Assembly: GCA_000438195.1 (NCBI GenBank)
Contig: FR903061.1
Location: forward strand, 1-34,544
Reading direction: 5' to 3'
Source of the DNA: Mycoplasma sp. CAG:776
GTDB lineage: Bacteria; Bacillota_I; Bacilli_A; RF39; UBA660
Length of the DNA stretch: 34,544 nucleotides
Position numbers and translations under genes: made by a program. Positions 22,969 through 31,782 of the stretch are shown in pieces. Position 1 is the first letter of the stretch. Each line of letters begins with the position of its first letter. The notes under the pieces were generated by a model. It was not told the DNA's origin. It ran no database searches and saw only the letters and a list, made by a program, of their open reading frames with translations.

Positions 22969-24232
22969 GATTTTCCTCCCCTACTAAAACAAAAGAAATA
23001 TTTGGTTTAATTTTACTTGCAATTGCTACTATTTCTTCTTTTGTAACATCACGAATCATTTTAATTCTCTCTTCAATAAGAGGAAGTCCATCTAAAATAT
23101 GAAAAATATAGTTATTTAAAATACCTCCTGGATTATCTAAAGATAAATTAAGAGAAAAAATAAAACTTTCCTTAGCATTATTTAATTCATCTTCACTAAA
23201 TTTTCCCATTTTCATTTCCTTAAATGCTTGTTTGATTAATTTTACTGCTTTACTAACATCATCCTTACTAACAGATGTTTGAATCATTAACAAATTATCA
23301 TACTTAAGATAAACACTCTTTACTCCATAACATAAAGAATTCTTTTCTCTTAACAACTGATATAACTTTGTATTAAGTCCCCCACCGCCTAAAAGATAAT
23401 TATAAAAATACATCGTTGTAATTTTTTCTTGATCTGTTAAATGTTCCAAGTTATAAATTTGTACTAAGTTTGTTTCTAAAAAATGTGATTTTTCTTCATA
23501 ATTTCTAACTTTTTTTACTGATTTATTTTCTACATATAAAGAAATATCACTTTTAGTTTTAACTATTGGATTTTTAAAATATTTAAAAATAATATTAGCA
23601 ACCAAATCCATATCTAAATCACCAATCAAATAAATATCACAATCAGATTGCATCAAATCTTGGTAAGCATTAAAAAGCTTTTTAGGACTAATTTCTTCTA
23701 ATTCCTGAATAGTACCCAAAATACCATAACTACTAGGAGACAATGAGTCTAATTTACCCAAGGCTTTTTTCAAACTAACACGATTAATATTTTCTCCCAC
23801 ACTTAGTATTTCATCATGCAAACGATTTTTCACAATGTTAAAATTTCGAATATCAAACTCATCAGCTTCTATCGCTGGATGTAAAATCATTTCAAAAGGT
23901 AATTCTAACACTTTTTCTAAATAGTCTTTTTCTTTAACATATTTTGGATTCAAAAAATTAAGGACAAAAGATGTCATGAGTAAATCCCCAGTTTTATTAG
24001 TTGAACCATAAAAACTAGCCTGATATAACTCTTCTAAATAGCGAACAACTTCCTTTCTTGTTCCATATTTACTAGAACAATCACTCATAAGATCAGAAAG
24101 AAAAGTCTTTAACATCACATCTTCTCTCTTAGCTTTACTCTTAAACATTATTTCCATTTGACAAGTTTTAAACTTATTAGTTTTAACTGTGTACAAATTA
24201 AATGACGGATATAGAAATTTTTTATATTCCAC
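22955..24232 (-). CDS. M16 family non-catalytic subunit, YmfF type
   Basis: The start is taken at the GTG at 24230-24232, five bases after AGGTGA; a GTG three codons earlier overlaps that site. The 425-residue protein has the M16 fold (SDLMSDCSSKYGTRKEVVRY, YNYLLGGGGLNTKLYQLLRE, SYGILGT) but no HxxEH motif. It is therefore the structural, glycine-rich-loop-bearing partner of the YmfH-type peptidase. Such partners contribute to the substrate cavity. It is first in a two-gene operon with an extended -10 promoter and overlaps its partner, so both are made together. In Bacillus the pair lies near recA and rny, as here. Confidence 0.88.
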   Translation of the reverse strand: MEYKKFLYPSFNLYTVKTNKFKTCQMEIMFKSKAKREDVMLKTFLSDLMSDCSSKYGTRKEVVRYLEELYQASFYGSTNKTGDLLMTSFVLNFLNPKYVKEKDYLEKVLELPFEMILHPAIEADEFDIRNFNIVKNRLHDEILSVGENINRVSLKKALGKLDSLSPSSYGILGTIQELEEISPKKLFNAYQDLMQSDCDIYLIGDLDMDLVANIIFKYFKNPIVKTKSDISLYVENKSVKKVRNYEEKSHFLETNLVQIYNLEHLTDQEKITTMYFYNYLLGGGGLNTKLYQLLREKNSLCYGVKSVYLKYDNLLMIQTSVSKDDVSKAVKLIKQAFKEMKMGKFSEDELNNAKESFIFSLNLSLDNPGGILNNYIFHILDGLPLIEERIKMIRDVTKEEIVAIASKIKPNISFVLVGEENHGEN

Positions 24233-24251
24233 AGAATTCACCTCATTGATT

Positions 24252-24260
24252 ATTATAACA
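24252..24260 (-). promoter_or_regulatory. Extended -10 promoter of the M16 operon
   Basis: TGTTATAAT on the minus strand is a TG-extended -10, about 20 bases before the start codon. A clear -35 was not seen. Confidence 0.6.
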
Positions 24261-24310
24261 CAAAATACATATTTTATTAATGAACAGACAAATATTTTTT
24301 ACAATTATAA

Positions 24311-24457
24311 TTAAGAATTCATCGCCAAGGTACTGTCTACGCCTACCTCACTTTCTTGATTCATATTATTAACTCTTGAGCAAATTGCTACAATCCCAAA
24401 AAATATTACTAAATAAAGCATAATTGCTCCTCCAAATTTTCTTAAACTTTTAACCAT
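24311..24457 (-). CDS. 48-residue membrane protein divergent from lexA, candidate SOS division inhibitor
   Basis: ATG 24455-24457 to TAA 24311-24313. The product starts with a basic MVKSLRKFGG, continues with one membrane helix (about residues 11-26, AIMLYLVIFFGIVAIC), and ends with 22 polar residues (SRVNNMNQESEVGVDSTL and four more) outside the cell. This order, and the position opposite lexA, match SOS-induced division inhibitors: YneA of Bacillus (with a LysM domain) and SosA of Staphylococcus (without). The sequence itself is not recognisably similar. It lacks LysM and is shorter than both. A LexA-type box lies in its promoter between -35 and -10. GAGGT lies 4 bases before the ATG, with AAGGAG further up. 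The reading frame is short, so the function is inference. Confidence 0.65.
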   Translation of the reverse strand: MVKSLRKFGGAIMLYLVIFFGIVAICSRVNNMNQESEVGVDSTLAMNS

Positions 24458-24482
24458 AATTACCTCAACTCCTTACACGAAC

Positions 24483-24512
24483 ATTATATCGCAAATACAT
24501 ATGTTCGCACAA
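24483..24512 (-). promoter_or_regulatory. Promoter of the 48-residue protein gene
   Basis: On the minus strand -35 TTGTGC (near 24507-24512) and -10 TATAAT (24483-24488) are separated by 18 bases. The spacer holds a LexA-type box. Confidence 0.6.
24491..24508. promoter_or_regulatory. LexA box 1 in the lexA divergent region
   Basis: Read on the minus strand GCGAACATATGTATTTGC contains CGAACATATG, a perfect left half and centre of the SOS box, with a degenerate right half GTATT. It lies between the -35 and -10 of the small membrane protein gene. Confidence 0.75.
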
Positions 24513-24526
24513 GCGTTTTTTGAAAT

Positions 24527-24541
24527 AAATACATTTGTTTG
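24527..24541. promoter_or_regulatory. LexA box 2 overlapping the lexA -35
   Basis: AAATACATTTGTTTG (minus strand CAAACAAATGTATTT) follows the SOS-box pattern with weaker halves. It overlaps the first bases of the lexA -35, as expected for autorepression. Confidence 0.6.
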
Positions 24542-24567
24542 ACAATCATACGTTTTTATGATAAGAT
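24539..24567 (+). promoter_or_regulatory. Promoter of lexA
   Basis: A -35 TTGACA (24539-24544) and -10 TAAGAT (24562-24567) are separated by 17 bases. Confidence 0.85.
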
Positions 24568-24589
24568 GTTATTGGAGGTAAACAAAAAG

Positions 24590-25219
24590 ATGGAAAAAGA
24601 ATTTAAAGATTTAACTGAAAAACAAAGTAATGTCTTAGATTTTATAAAGAAGTTTACTGCTACACATGGATATCCCCCATCTATTAGAGAGATAGGAAAA
24701 GGTCTAAACTTATCAAGTCCTGCAACGGTACACACTCATGTAAAAAACTTATGTAAAAGAGGATATCTAAAAGTAGACAACAACAAATTTCGAGCAATGG
24801 AAATATTAGTTGATAATGAATACGAAGAAAAAAATGAAGAATTAGTAAAAGTTCCTCTTCTTGGAAAAATTACTGCTGGAAGTCCTATTGAAGCAATAGA
24901 AAGACCCAATGAATTTTTTAATCTTCCTGCTAGTTTAATACCTGCTAAAGAAACCATTTTTACTCTAAATGTAAGCGGCGAATCCATGATTAATGCTGGC
25001 ATATTTGATGGTGACATTGTCATTGTTCAAAAACAAAATACAGCTCGAAATGGTGATATTGTTGTAGCAATGACTAATGAATTTGAAGTAACTTTAAAAA
25101 CTTTTTATAAAGAAAAAGACCATATAAGATTACAGCCTGAAAATGATACCATGACACCTATTATTTTAGATAATGTAACCATATTAGGAAAAGCCATTGG
25201 CTTATATCGTAAATTTTAA
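24590..25219 (+). CDS. lexA: SOS repressor LexA
   Basis: The start is ATG 24590, 11 bases after GGAGG (209 residues); the longer frame upstream begins inside the promoter. The N-terminal winged helix (about 5-70: LTEKQSNVLDFIKKF, GYPPSIREIGKGLNLSS) binds the SOS box. The C-terminal self-cleaving domain has the Ala96-Gly97 site (KITAGSPIEA), the nucleophile Ser132 (SGESMINAGIFDGD) and the general base Lys170 (EVTLKTFYK). RecA filaments stimulate cleavage and release recA, lexA and other targets. Boxes at recA and in the lexA divergent region are visible. A strong terminator follows. Confidence 0.97.
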   Translation: MEKEFKDLTEKQSNVLDFIKKFTATHGYPPSIREIGKGLNLSSPATVHTHVKNLCKRGYLKVDNNKFRAMEILVDNEYEEKNEELVKVPLLGKITAGSPIEAIERPNEFFNLPASLIPAKETIFTLNVSGESMINAGIFDGDIVIVQKQNTARNGDIVVAMTNEFEVTLKTFYKEKDHIRLQPENDTMTPIILDNVTILGKAIGLYRKF

Positions 25220-25225
25220 GCAAAT

Positions 25226-25252
25226 AAAAACTGTCAATCAAGACAGTTTTTT
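25226..25252. terminator. Bidirectional terminator between lexA and the surface protein
   Basis: AAAACTGTC (25227-25235) and GACAGTTTT (25242-25250) form a perfect 9-bp stem with a 6-base loop. A and T runs on the two sides let it serve both convergent genes. Confidence 0.88.
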
Positions 25253-25259
25253 ATATGAT

Positions 25260-26705
25260 TTAAGCGCTTCTTCTTTTTAAGTAAACTACTGCACCAACGA
25301 TTGCTGCAACGCTAAGTGCTCCACCAATAGCATAAACTCCTAAAGCATCAAATGTTTGAGGAACTTCCTCTGGAGTAGGTTCTGTAGGTACTTCTTCGCT
25401 TGGTGTACTAGCAAGTAAATCTTTTTCACTTACCACATAATGACCATTTTTTGCAAAAGTAAATTCTACTTTTCCTTTATCAGCATTTGGATTAGATACT
25501 AATTGTAAACCATTTTCTTCATCATAATAATAAACAAATAATTTACCATCAAATTCTTCATCTAAAGTAGTGTTAAAACTAATACCATCTTTAAAAGAAT
25601 CTAATCCTGTAACCTCAACAAAGAATACTCCTTCTCCTTGATATTTCTTTAATGCTTCAATTGCCGTTTCTTCACTAGGAACAATATCAAACTTATCTAT
25701 TGCTTCTCCTAGATTTTCATCTATATTTTCTTTAGAAATTGCAAAACTAATTCCATCTACGCTTATAGCGATACCTTTAACATCATCATCACCTAAAACA
25801 GCACTAGTAATATTTTCTAAATCATCAAAATTATCTTCATTAACGATATAATATAAATCTTCATCTAATTCATATTTTTTGTTATCAGCATAATTTAGCT
25901 TATAATTACCAGTTAAAGTTTCAGTTGTACTTTCTTGAGCAGAATTATTAGTGACCTTCATTGAAGTATTACTATCAAGTAAAATTTCTAAATCACCAGT
26001 AGCACTTTGTTCAGTTCCTGCAGTTGGACTATTAGTACCAACAACTAAATCTTTGTCGTTATCTAAAAAAGTATTATCAGCAATAGTAACTGTTCCAATA
26101 TTTTTTAATCTACTAGCATCTTTCACTTTTACTTTAATAGCTCCTGCTGTAGAATTTTCTTGTGTAGCAACTACATTCTTGAATGTATTACCAACAATTT
26201 TAATACTACTAACATTTACATCATATTTTGCACCATTACCTAAATTAAGATCAATACCAGCAGCACTTCTTTTAATTAAATCTTCTTCTGGATTTCCTGA
26301 ATAGTCTCCATCTCCAATATTTTTTGTACCACTAGCATCAAAAGTTGATTTTGTAACACTTATACTTTCCATGTATTCTCCATAAATACCAGCCTTAGTA
26401 TAATTTTTAAATGTTACATTTTCAATAACAATCTTACCAGCATTACTTAAAGAAAGTAATATATCTTTTGTTCCCTCGCCATCTAACGTTACATTTTTAA
26501 TCGTAATATCTTTGGCATCAGAAATATTTAACCCTCCAGTGATTGTAAATTTTCCAGCGCCATCAATAACCATACCATCTTCAATAGTAATATCAGATGC
26601 TTTCATATCTTTTTCCATGGTTAAGGCACTAGCACTCATACCAAATCCTATGGTGCAACAAATAGAAAATAGTACAAGCGATAAACTTTTCAATTTCTTT
26701 CCCAT
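25260..26705 (-). CDS. Secreted beta-helix surface protein with a sortase-type tail
   Basis: A 481-residue exported protein. The signal peptide (residues 1-27, cut after SASA) is followed by a right-handed beta-helix-like region (about 35-250) in which repeats such as ITIKNVTLDG, IVIENVTFKNYT and ISVTKSTFDASG resemble pectate-lyase-like adhesins. A second region (about 270-430) ends in a Pro/Glu-rich linker. The C-terminus has VPQTFDALG (residues 448-456), one membrane helix, and the basic tail KRRSA. This is the order of a sorting signal, but with PQTFD in place of LPxTG, close to class B NPQTN motifs. A class B sortase gene is its divergent neighbour. AGGAGGAG precedes the ATG. It probably becomes cell-wall linked and may bind host glycans or matrix. 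Confidence 0.85.
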   Translation of the reverse strand: MGKKLKSLSLVLFSICCTIGFGMSASALTMEKDMKASDITIEDGMVIDGAGKFTITGGLNISDAKDITIKNVTLDGEGTKDILLSLSNAGKIVIENVTFKNYTKAGIYGEYMESISVTKSTFDASGTKNIGDGDYSGNPEEDLIKRSAAGIDLNLGNGAKYDVNVSSIKIVGNTFKNVVATQENSTAGAIKVKVKDASRLKNIGTVTIADNTFLDNDKDLVVGTNSPTAGTEQSATGDLEILLDSNTSMKVTNNSAQESTTETLTGNYKLNYADNKKYELDEDLYYIVNEDNFDDLENITSAVLGDDDVKGIAISVDGISFAISKENIDENLGEAIDKFDIVPSEETAIEALKKYQGEGVFFVEVTGLDSFKDGISFNTTLDEEFDGKLFVYYYDEENGLQLVSNPNADKGKVEFTFAKNGHYVVSEKDLLASTPSEEVPTEPTPEEVPQTFDALGVYAIGGALSVAAIVGAVVYLKRRSA

Positions 26706-26764
26706 ATTCTCTCCTCCTACACAAATACTATAACTACAGAAATCACATAGCTATATCTAATGAC

Positions 26765-26773
26765 ATTATACCA
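26765..26773 (-). promoter_or_regulatory. Extended -10 promoter of the surface protein gene
   Basis: The minus strand reads TGGTATAAT, a perfect TG-extended -10, about 60 bases before the start codon. Confidence 0.7.
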
Positions 26774-26859
26774 TAAAATAATATTTTTTAAAGACTCAAA
26801 ATTACTTTTCTTTTTATTTGACACTCTAATGTAAAAATAATGTTTTTCTCATAAAGATT

Positions 26860-26868
26860 TGTTATAAT
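26860..26868 (+). promoter_or_regulatory. Extended -10 promoter of the sortase gene
   Basis: TGTTATAAT (TG extension with TATAAT at 26863-26868) lies 17 bases before the ATG at 26885. The mRNA leader would be very short. Confidence 0.6.
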
Positions 26869-26884
26869 ATTAATGGTGAATAAA

Positions 26885-27724
26885 ATGGTTATAAAAAAGA
26901 AAAGATATAAACTCAAATGGAAAAATTTAATTGCCTTAATCATTTTCTTCATTGCTTTCATCTTCTTAATAAAATCCGGAATTAATTTAATTAATTACTT
27001 CATTGATACCAATAAAACCAATGATGAAATAAAAGAAATAGAAGATGTTGTAAACATAGAAGAAACAAAAGACAATGAAAATACTGAAATTATCGAGCAA
27101 AAAGAAGAAATACCCAAAGAAAATCCTTATTGGGATTATATAAAAATGAATCTAATCAATGTCAACTTTGATGAACTATTAAAAATTAATAATGAAACAA
27201 AAGGTTGGATCCAAGTAAATGGAACAAATATTAACTACCCTTTTGTTCAAACAAATAATAACGATTACTATTTAACTCATTCTTTCAATAAAAGTTATAA
27301 CCAGGCAGGATGGGTATTCATGGATTATCGAAATAATACAACCGACTATGATAAAAACACTATTCTATATGCCCATGGCATGAATAATAAAACCATGTTT
27401 GGATCTTTAAGAAACATTCTTAGTAGTTCTTGGTACGATAATACTGATAATCACATTATAAAACTCTCTACTCCAACCGAAAACACTTTATGGCAAGTAT
27501 TTAGTGTTTATCACATTGAAACAACCAATGATTACATTCAAACCAGATTTACTTCTGATGAAGAATACCAAAACTTTTTAAATAAGCTAAAAAATCGAAG
27601 TGCTGTAGAATTCGATACAAGTATAAATGCAAATGATAAAATATTAACTCTTTCTACTTGTTATAATAAAACAGACAAAGTAGTCATGCATGCTAAACTA
27701 ATCAAAAAAGAAGCTAAAACATAG
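26885..27724 (+). CDS. Class B sortase
   Basis: The start is ATG 26885, six bases after GGTGA; the ATG at 26873 overlaps that site and nearly coincides with the likely transcription start. The 279-residue protein has an N-terminal membrane helix (about 14-32), an acidic linker (about 45-80) and a sortase B catalytic barrel. It contains ILYAHGMNN with His164, MFGSLRNI, and LTLSTC with Cys259. The expected Arg a few residues later appears to be Lys265 (NKTDKVVMHAKL). Sortases cleave a sorting motif and attach proteins to the cell wall or to pili. The neighbouring surface protein carries VPQTFD and is the likely substrate. The lack of pilin genes nearby argues against pilus assembly. Confidence 0.88.
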   Translation: MVIKKKRYKLKWKNLIALIIFFIAFIFLIKSGINLINYFIDTNKTNDEIKEIEDVVNIEETKDNENTEIIEQKEEIPKENPYWDYIKMNLINVNFDELLKINNETKGWIQVNGTNINYPFVQTNNNDYYLTHSFNKSYNQAGWVFMDYRNNTTDYDKNTILYAHGMNNKTMFGSLRNILSSSWYDNTDNHIIKLSTPTENTLWQVFSVYHIETTNDYIQTRFTSDEEYQNFLNKLKNRSAVEFDTSINANDKILTLSTCYNKTDKVVMHAKLIKKEAKT

Positions 27725-27738
27725 GCTTCTATTTTTTT
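27704..27738. terminator. Bidirectional terminator after sortase
   Basis: AGAAGC (27709-27714) and GCTTCT (27725-27730) form the stem, with A on the left and T on the right. It contains the stop codons of the sortase and of the convergent lipoprotein gene. Confidence 0.8.
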
Positions 27739-29432
27739 CGACTTAAAATAACATCAGCTTCTAAAAATTTCTGATAATCATCTTTTGAAATATAAGACAT
27801 AGATAAAATATATTTTAAAATAGGATATTTATCTAAAAATAAATATTCATCAAAATTATATCTATAAACAAAACTTAAATCATCACTATTAGCATTACAA
27901 CGATATAAACTAATATCACATTTTTGTTCTAAATCTCTTAATTCTTCTTCACTCATCTCATAATAATCACTTAAAAAATCAATATATAAATTCTCTAATT
28001 CTTTAATAGAAGATTTTGTTTCCGCATCATAAACAAAATAATATGGATCTTCCTCATTCCCAGTTTCTTCTAATTTTCTAGCTTCTTCAACAATAATACT
28101 TTTAATAATATTAAACAAAGCTAAATTATCTTCTACTGTAAGCTCCGAATTTGAAAAAGTATAATCAACCATATGAGATAGTACTAATTTAAAAATATCA
28201 ACACAATAAGAAGTTCCTACAATATCCTGAATTTTCCCTCTTGTTAAGACTTTCTCACCCGTAACCTCATAAGGAAAAGAATTAAAAGACTCTAAACTAT
28301 CTAAAGCAAACCAAATCTTATGCAAAACATACTTTTCTTCTTCTGTCTTTACTCCACAAAAACGATAAAAAGCCTCTAAATCACTATCAAAAATAGCATT
28401 ATAATAATCATCTATTTTTATATCATCATGAAAAAGTCCTAAAAGTAAAATCAAAGTCTCCCTTTCTCTTTCAAAATAATAAGTATAATCATATTTTTCT
28501 TTATAAAATGCCATATAATCTTGTTCTTGATTATATAACGCCGATTCAGCTGAAGCTTCCATAATAAAAGAATAAGCATCTTGATATTCTAATGTACTCG
28601 GAGCATCTTCTTCTAATCTACAAGAACATGCTTGTTGTCTTACATGATTTAATTCATGAAGTAATGTTTTTTCTATCGCTTCATCTAGTTCTAAAACTCC
28701 TAATTCTTCTTCATTTTTTTCATTTAAAAGTTCTTGATAAATAGTATCTACATTTAAAACGATAGCATTTAACTCTGGTAAATAACTTCCAAAAACAATA
28801 CTTTCATCATCCTGAAAATTACCCCTCTTTGCAACAATAGATAATTCTTTTAATTTACATATATCTTCCGCTATATCATTAGTAGCATCTTCAAGACAAT
28901 GTTTAAGTGCAAATTTTAAAGTAATATTAAAAACAATATTTAAAAAATCAACATCTGTATCTAATTCTCCTAAATACAAATCTTTAAACCATAAAATTCT
29001 TTCATATTCTGGATACCCTTCTAAAAACTTTAAAGAATTATCTTCAATTTGACTAATTAATTCTTCAATTTCTTCTTCTAAATTACCACTATACTCATTA
29101 TGACACTCTACCTTTTTTTCTGCTTCCAAAATGAGTTTTTCTACTTGTTCATAAGTAAGATAATATTCTTCATAATTATACATAATAGGAACACTCATAA
29201 TTGCCTCTAAATAGCTAGCAATATTTAATTCTTCCTCTTCCTTAACTGGTTCACTATCTTCTACAACAACCTTATTTAATTTTTCTTCATCTTGGCTATA
29301 TGAAAAGGGCTCTTCTAATTCTTCTTCCACCTCTTTACTTTGACATCCTGTGCATGTAAAAGAAATAACTAATGCCAAAGATAAAGCAACAAAATTTTCT
29401 CGCCATTTCAATAACTTCTTTAAGTCAACCAT
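27729..29432 (-). CDS. Lipoprotein with HExxH zinc-peptidase motif
   Basis: The start is ATG 29430-29432 behind AAAGGAG (567 residues). The signal has a lipobox (FTCTGC, acylated Cys30), then an acidic linker and a large, mostly helical extracellular part. TLLHELNHVRQQ contains His259, Glu260 and His263 of an HExxH zinc site. A later MEASAES (Glu292 or Glu296) is spaced like the third ligand of gluzincins, 29-33 residues on. This suggests a surface metallopeptidase with an unusually long, Leu/Glu/Asp-rich C-terminus of unknown fold. The family was not recognised. It converges with the sortase gene and shares its terminator. Confidence 0.7.
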   Translation of the reverse strand: MVDLKKLLKWRENFVALSLALVISFTCTGCQSKEVEEELEEPFSYSQDEEKLNKVVVEDSEPVKEEEELNIASYLEAIMSVPIMYNYEEYYLTYEQVEKLILEAEKKVECHNEYSGNLEEEIEELISQIEDNSLKFLEGYPEYERILWFKDLYLGELDTDVDFLNIVFNITLKFALKHCLEDATNDIAEDICKLKELSIVAKRGNFQDDESIVFGSYLPELNAIVLNVDTIYQELLNEKNEEELGVLELDEAIEKTLLHELNHVRQQACSCRLEEDAPSTLEYQDAYSFIMEASAESALYNQEQDYMAFYKEKYDYTYYFERERETLILLLGLFHDDIKIDDYYNAIFDSDLEAFYRFCGVKTEEEKYVLHKIWFALDSLESFNSFPYEVTGEKVLTRGKIQDIVGTSYCVDIFKLVLSHMVDYTFSNSELTVEDNLALFNIIKSIIVEEARKLEETGNEEDPYYFVYDAETKSSIKELENLYIDFLSDYYEMSEEELRDLEQKCDISLYRCNANSDDLSFVYRYNFDEYLFLDKYPILKYILSMSYISKDDYQKFLEADVILSRKK

Positions 29433-29575
29433 ATAAATTCTCCTTTCAAAAGTATATCTATAGTAGCACAAAAATCAAAAAAAGCAAACCAAAATCCACT
29501 TACATATAACATATAAAACAAGTGTCTTTAAGTAAATCTCTTTTTTTAAAGCTCTCTCTATAGATTACATTTTAA

Positions 29576-31747
29576 CTAACCTAGTCTCTTCTTAACATGC
29601 CAAATAATTTCTTTTACTTCTTCTTTTGTTTCTTTAAATAATTCAATCCGATACACATCTATTTTAAAATTAAGATTTTCTAATTCAAAAGAAGAATCAC
29701 TAAATAAATGAGTAAACTGATCCATAATAAGCGGAAAACTTTTATGGTTACTTTCTATTTCATAACAATTATTCTTTAAATATAGAGCATCTTTCATATG
29801 ATATTTCATTATCATATATTCTAATCGACCATAGATAAGCTGTTCTACTTCGATAGAATCATCTAAATGATTTAGTAATAACTCTAAATCATGAGTTTTT
29901 AATTCAGGACTTAACGTAATTCTTTTAACGCCTAAATCATGCAATAAATAAACCATCTTACTATTTACAACATTAAGATAATAATCACTAATAACTAAGT
30001 TATTAGCTGTATAACATAAACTTCCCGTCTCTCCAATTAACAAACGATAATTTTCTCTTTTGGAAAAAGAATTAGTAACTCGCTCCAATCGTAAATAAAC
30101 ATTAAAATCCTTATATTTTTGATATAAATTTTCATCACAAACATAAATATAATCCACATTATTTTCTAAAGCAACCAATAATTGTTCTTCTGTGCGCACT
30201 AAAATACTTAATTTAGCTTTTCGATCTCTTCTAATACCAGAATAATTTAATAATGGCAAAGAAACATGGTTTCTTTTAACTGTTATCTTTTTTTCTATTA
30301 ACTTTTTTATCAAATCCCGTCTAAGTTGATTTAATAAACTCATTGGTAAAAATATATTATGATCCATTTGAATATCAATATTAAAAACTTCAAACGGTGT
30401 ATCACCAAGCTTAGTAAATACTTCTTGAAGACGTTCTTTAGAAACAGGACTTTTTTTAGCTTCTTCTACTAAAATAGAATGATCTTCAACTAAAATATCT
30501 TTGTACTGATACTCTACTCTCAAAGGTTGATTTACAAAAGCTTCAATTCTACATGCAATAAATAATTTTTTTTCTTTGATATTCTTAATTTCTTCCATTA
30601 ACTTTTTATTAGTAGTAAGATAAACATCGCCCATATTCTCCAACTGAACCTTATTATCGATATAAACAATATCCCCTTTTTTAGCCTGATTAACCAATAA
30701 CATCTTTTTATCATACAAAAAATTAACAAACATACCTTTTTGATTAGGAAGACGAATTCCATCTTCTTGATTTAACTCATAATCCAGTTTAATCTTAATT
30801 TTTTTCTGATTTACATCTATTACTTTTCCTATTTTTACTCCCTGATGATTAGAAGAATAGAAACTAATCCAATCCTCATCTTTTTCATCAAATAGATAAC
30901 CTTTAGTAAATCCTCTATTATACAAACTTTTTAATAAAAATAATTCTCGATGAGTAATTTTATAATCATCATAATCCAATAGTTTACGATAAAGACTAGT
31001 TACATAATAAACATACTCAGGGCTTTTCATTCTTCCTTCAATCTTAAAACTTAAAACTTTAGATTTTTTCAATTCTAAAAAATAATCAATAGTATTAAGT
31101 TCCTTAGGACTTAATAAATATTGATTTTCTATTATCTTTTGATCATGATCTTTTAATGAATAAGGAAGACGACATAGTCCCGCGCATTCTCCTCTATTTC
31201 CACTTCGATCAATTAAAAAGGAAGAAAACAAACATTGTCCAGAATAACTAACACATAAAGCTCCATGAATAAATACTTCTAATTCCATATTAGTATCTAA
31301 TTTCTTTATTTCATCTAAACTAAGTTCCCGAGCTAAAACTACCCGAGAAACTCCTAACTTTTCTAAAAGACGAATTTGCTCAATATTATGCGTATGAGCT
31401 TGTGTTGAAGCATGAACTAAAAAATCAGGAAAATACTTACGAACCAAAGAAATCATTCCTAAATCTTGCATAATTAAAGCATCAACACCTATTTCATATA
31501 AATAAGAAATATAATGAAGACAATCTTGTAATTCAGATTCATAAATAATAGTGTTTACCGTAACATAAATCTTAACATCATATAAATGAGCATACAAAAC
31601 AGCTTCTTTTAACTCATCATTAGTAAAATTAGTAGCAAATTTACGAGCTCCAAATAATTTGCCAGCTAAATAAACTGCATCTGCTCCACCTTTTATCGCT
31701 GCTTTTAATGCGTCCATAGATCCAGCCGGTGCAAGTAATTCTTTCAT
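29576..31747 (-). CDS. Peptidase U32 family protein, RlhA-like
   Basis: The start is ATG 31745-31747 (GGGAG 8 bases upstream; 723 residues); the TTG five codons before lies in that site. The N-terminal TIM-barrel-like U32 domain starts MKELLAPAGSMDALKAAIKG and has GADAVYLAG, VHASTQAHTHN, EVFIHGALCVSYSGQC and NRGECAGLCRLPY with conserved Cys residues, followed by FKIEGRMKSPEYV. A C-terminal region of about 350 residues resembles the collagenase-like DUF3656 part. E. coli RlhA (YdcP) hydroxylates C2501 of 23S rRNA, and the length and Cys pattern here fit that branch better than the short U32 pair. The role in this organism is inferred. Confidence 0.82.
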   Translation of the reverse strand: MKELLAPAGSMDALKAAIKGGADAVYLAGKLFGARKFATNFTNDELKEAVLYAHLYDVKIYVTVNTIIYESELQDCLHYISYLYEIGVDALIMQDLGMISLVRKYFPDFLVHASTQAHTHNIEQIRLLEKLGVSRVVLARELSLDEIKKLDTNMELEVFIHGALCVSYSGQCLFSSFLIDRSGNRGECAGLCRLPYSLKDHDQKIIENQYLLSPKELNTIDYFLELKKSKVLSFKIEGRMKSPEYVYYVTSLYRKLLDYDDYKITHRELFLLKSLYNRGFTKGYLFDEKDEDWISFYSSNHQGVKIGKVIDVNQKKIKIKLDYELNQEDGIRLPNQKGMFVNFLYDKKMLLVNQAKKGDIVYIDNKVQLENMGDVYLTTNKKLMEEIKNIKEKKLFIACRIEAFVNQPLRVEYQYKDILVEDHSILVEEAKKSPVSKERLQEVFTKLGDTPFEVFNIDIQMDHNIFLPMSLLNQLRRDLIKKLIEKKITVKRNHVSLPLLNYSGIRRDRKAKLSILVRTEEQLLVALENNVDYIYVCDENLYQKYKDFNVYLRLERVTNSFSKRENYRLLIGETGSLCYTANNLVISDYYLNVVNSKMVYLLHDLGVKRITLSPELKTHDLELLLNHLDDSIEVEQLIYGRLEYMIMKYHMKDALYLKNNCYEIESNHKSFPLIMDQFTHLFSDSSFELENLNFKIDVYRIELFKETKEEVKEIIWHVKKRLG

Positions 31748-31773
31748 GAAATCAACTCCCAAAAAGTACCTAT

Positions 31774-31782
31774 ATTATAACA
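31774..31782 (-). promoter_or_regulatory. Extended -10 promoter of the U32 gene
   Basis: The minus strand reads TGTTATAAT, a TG-extended -10, about 25 bases before the start codon. No good -35 is visible. Confidence 0.6.
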
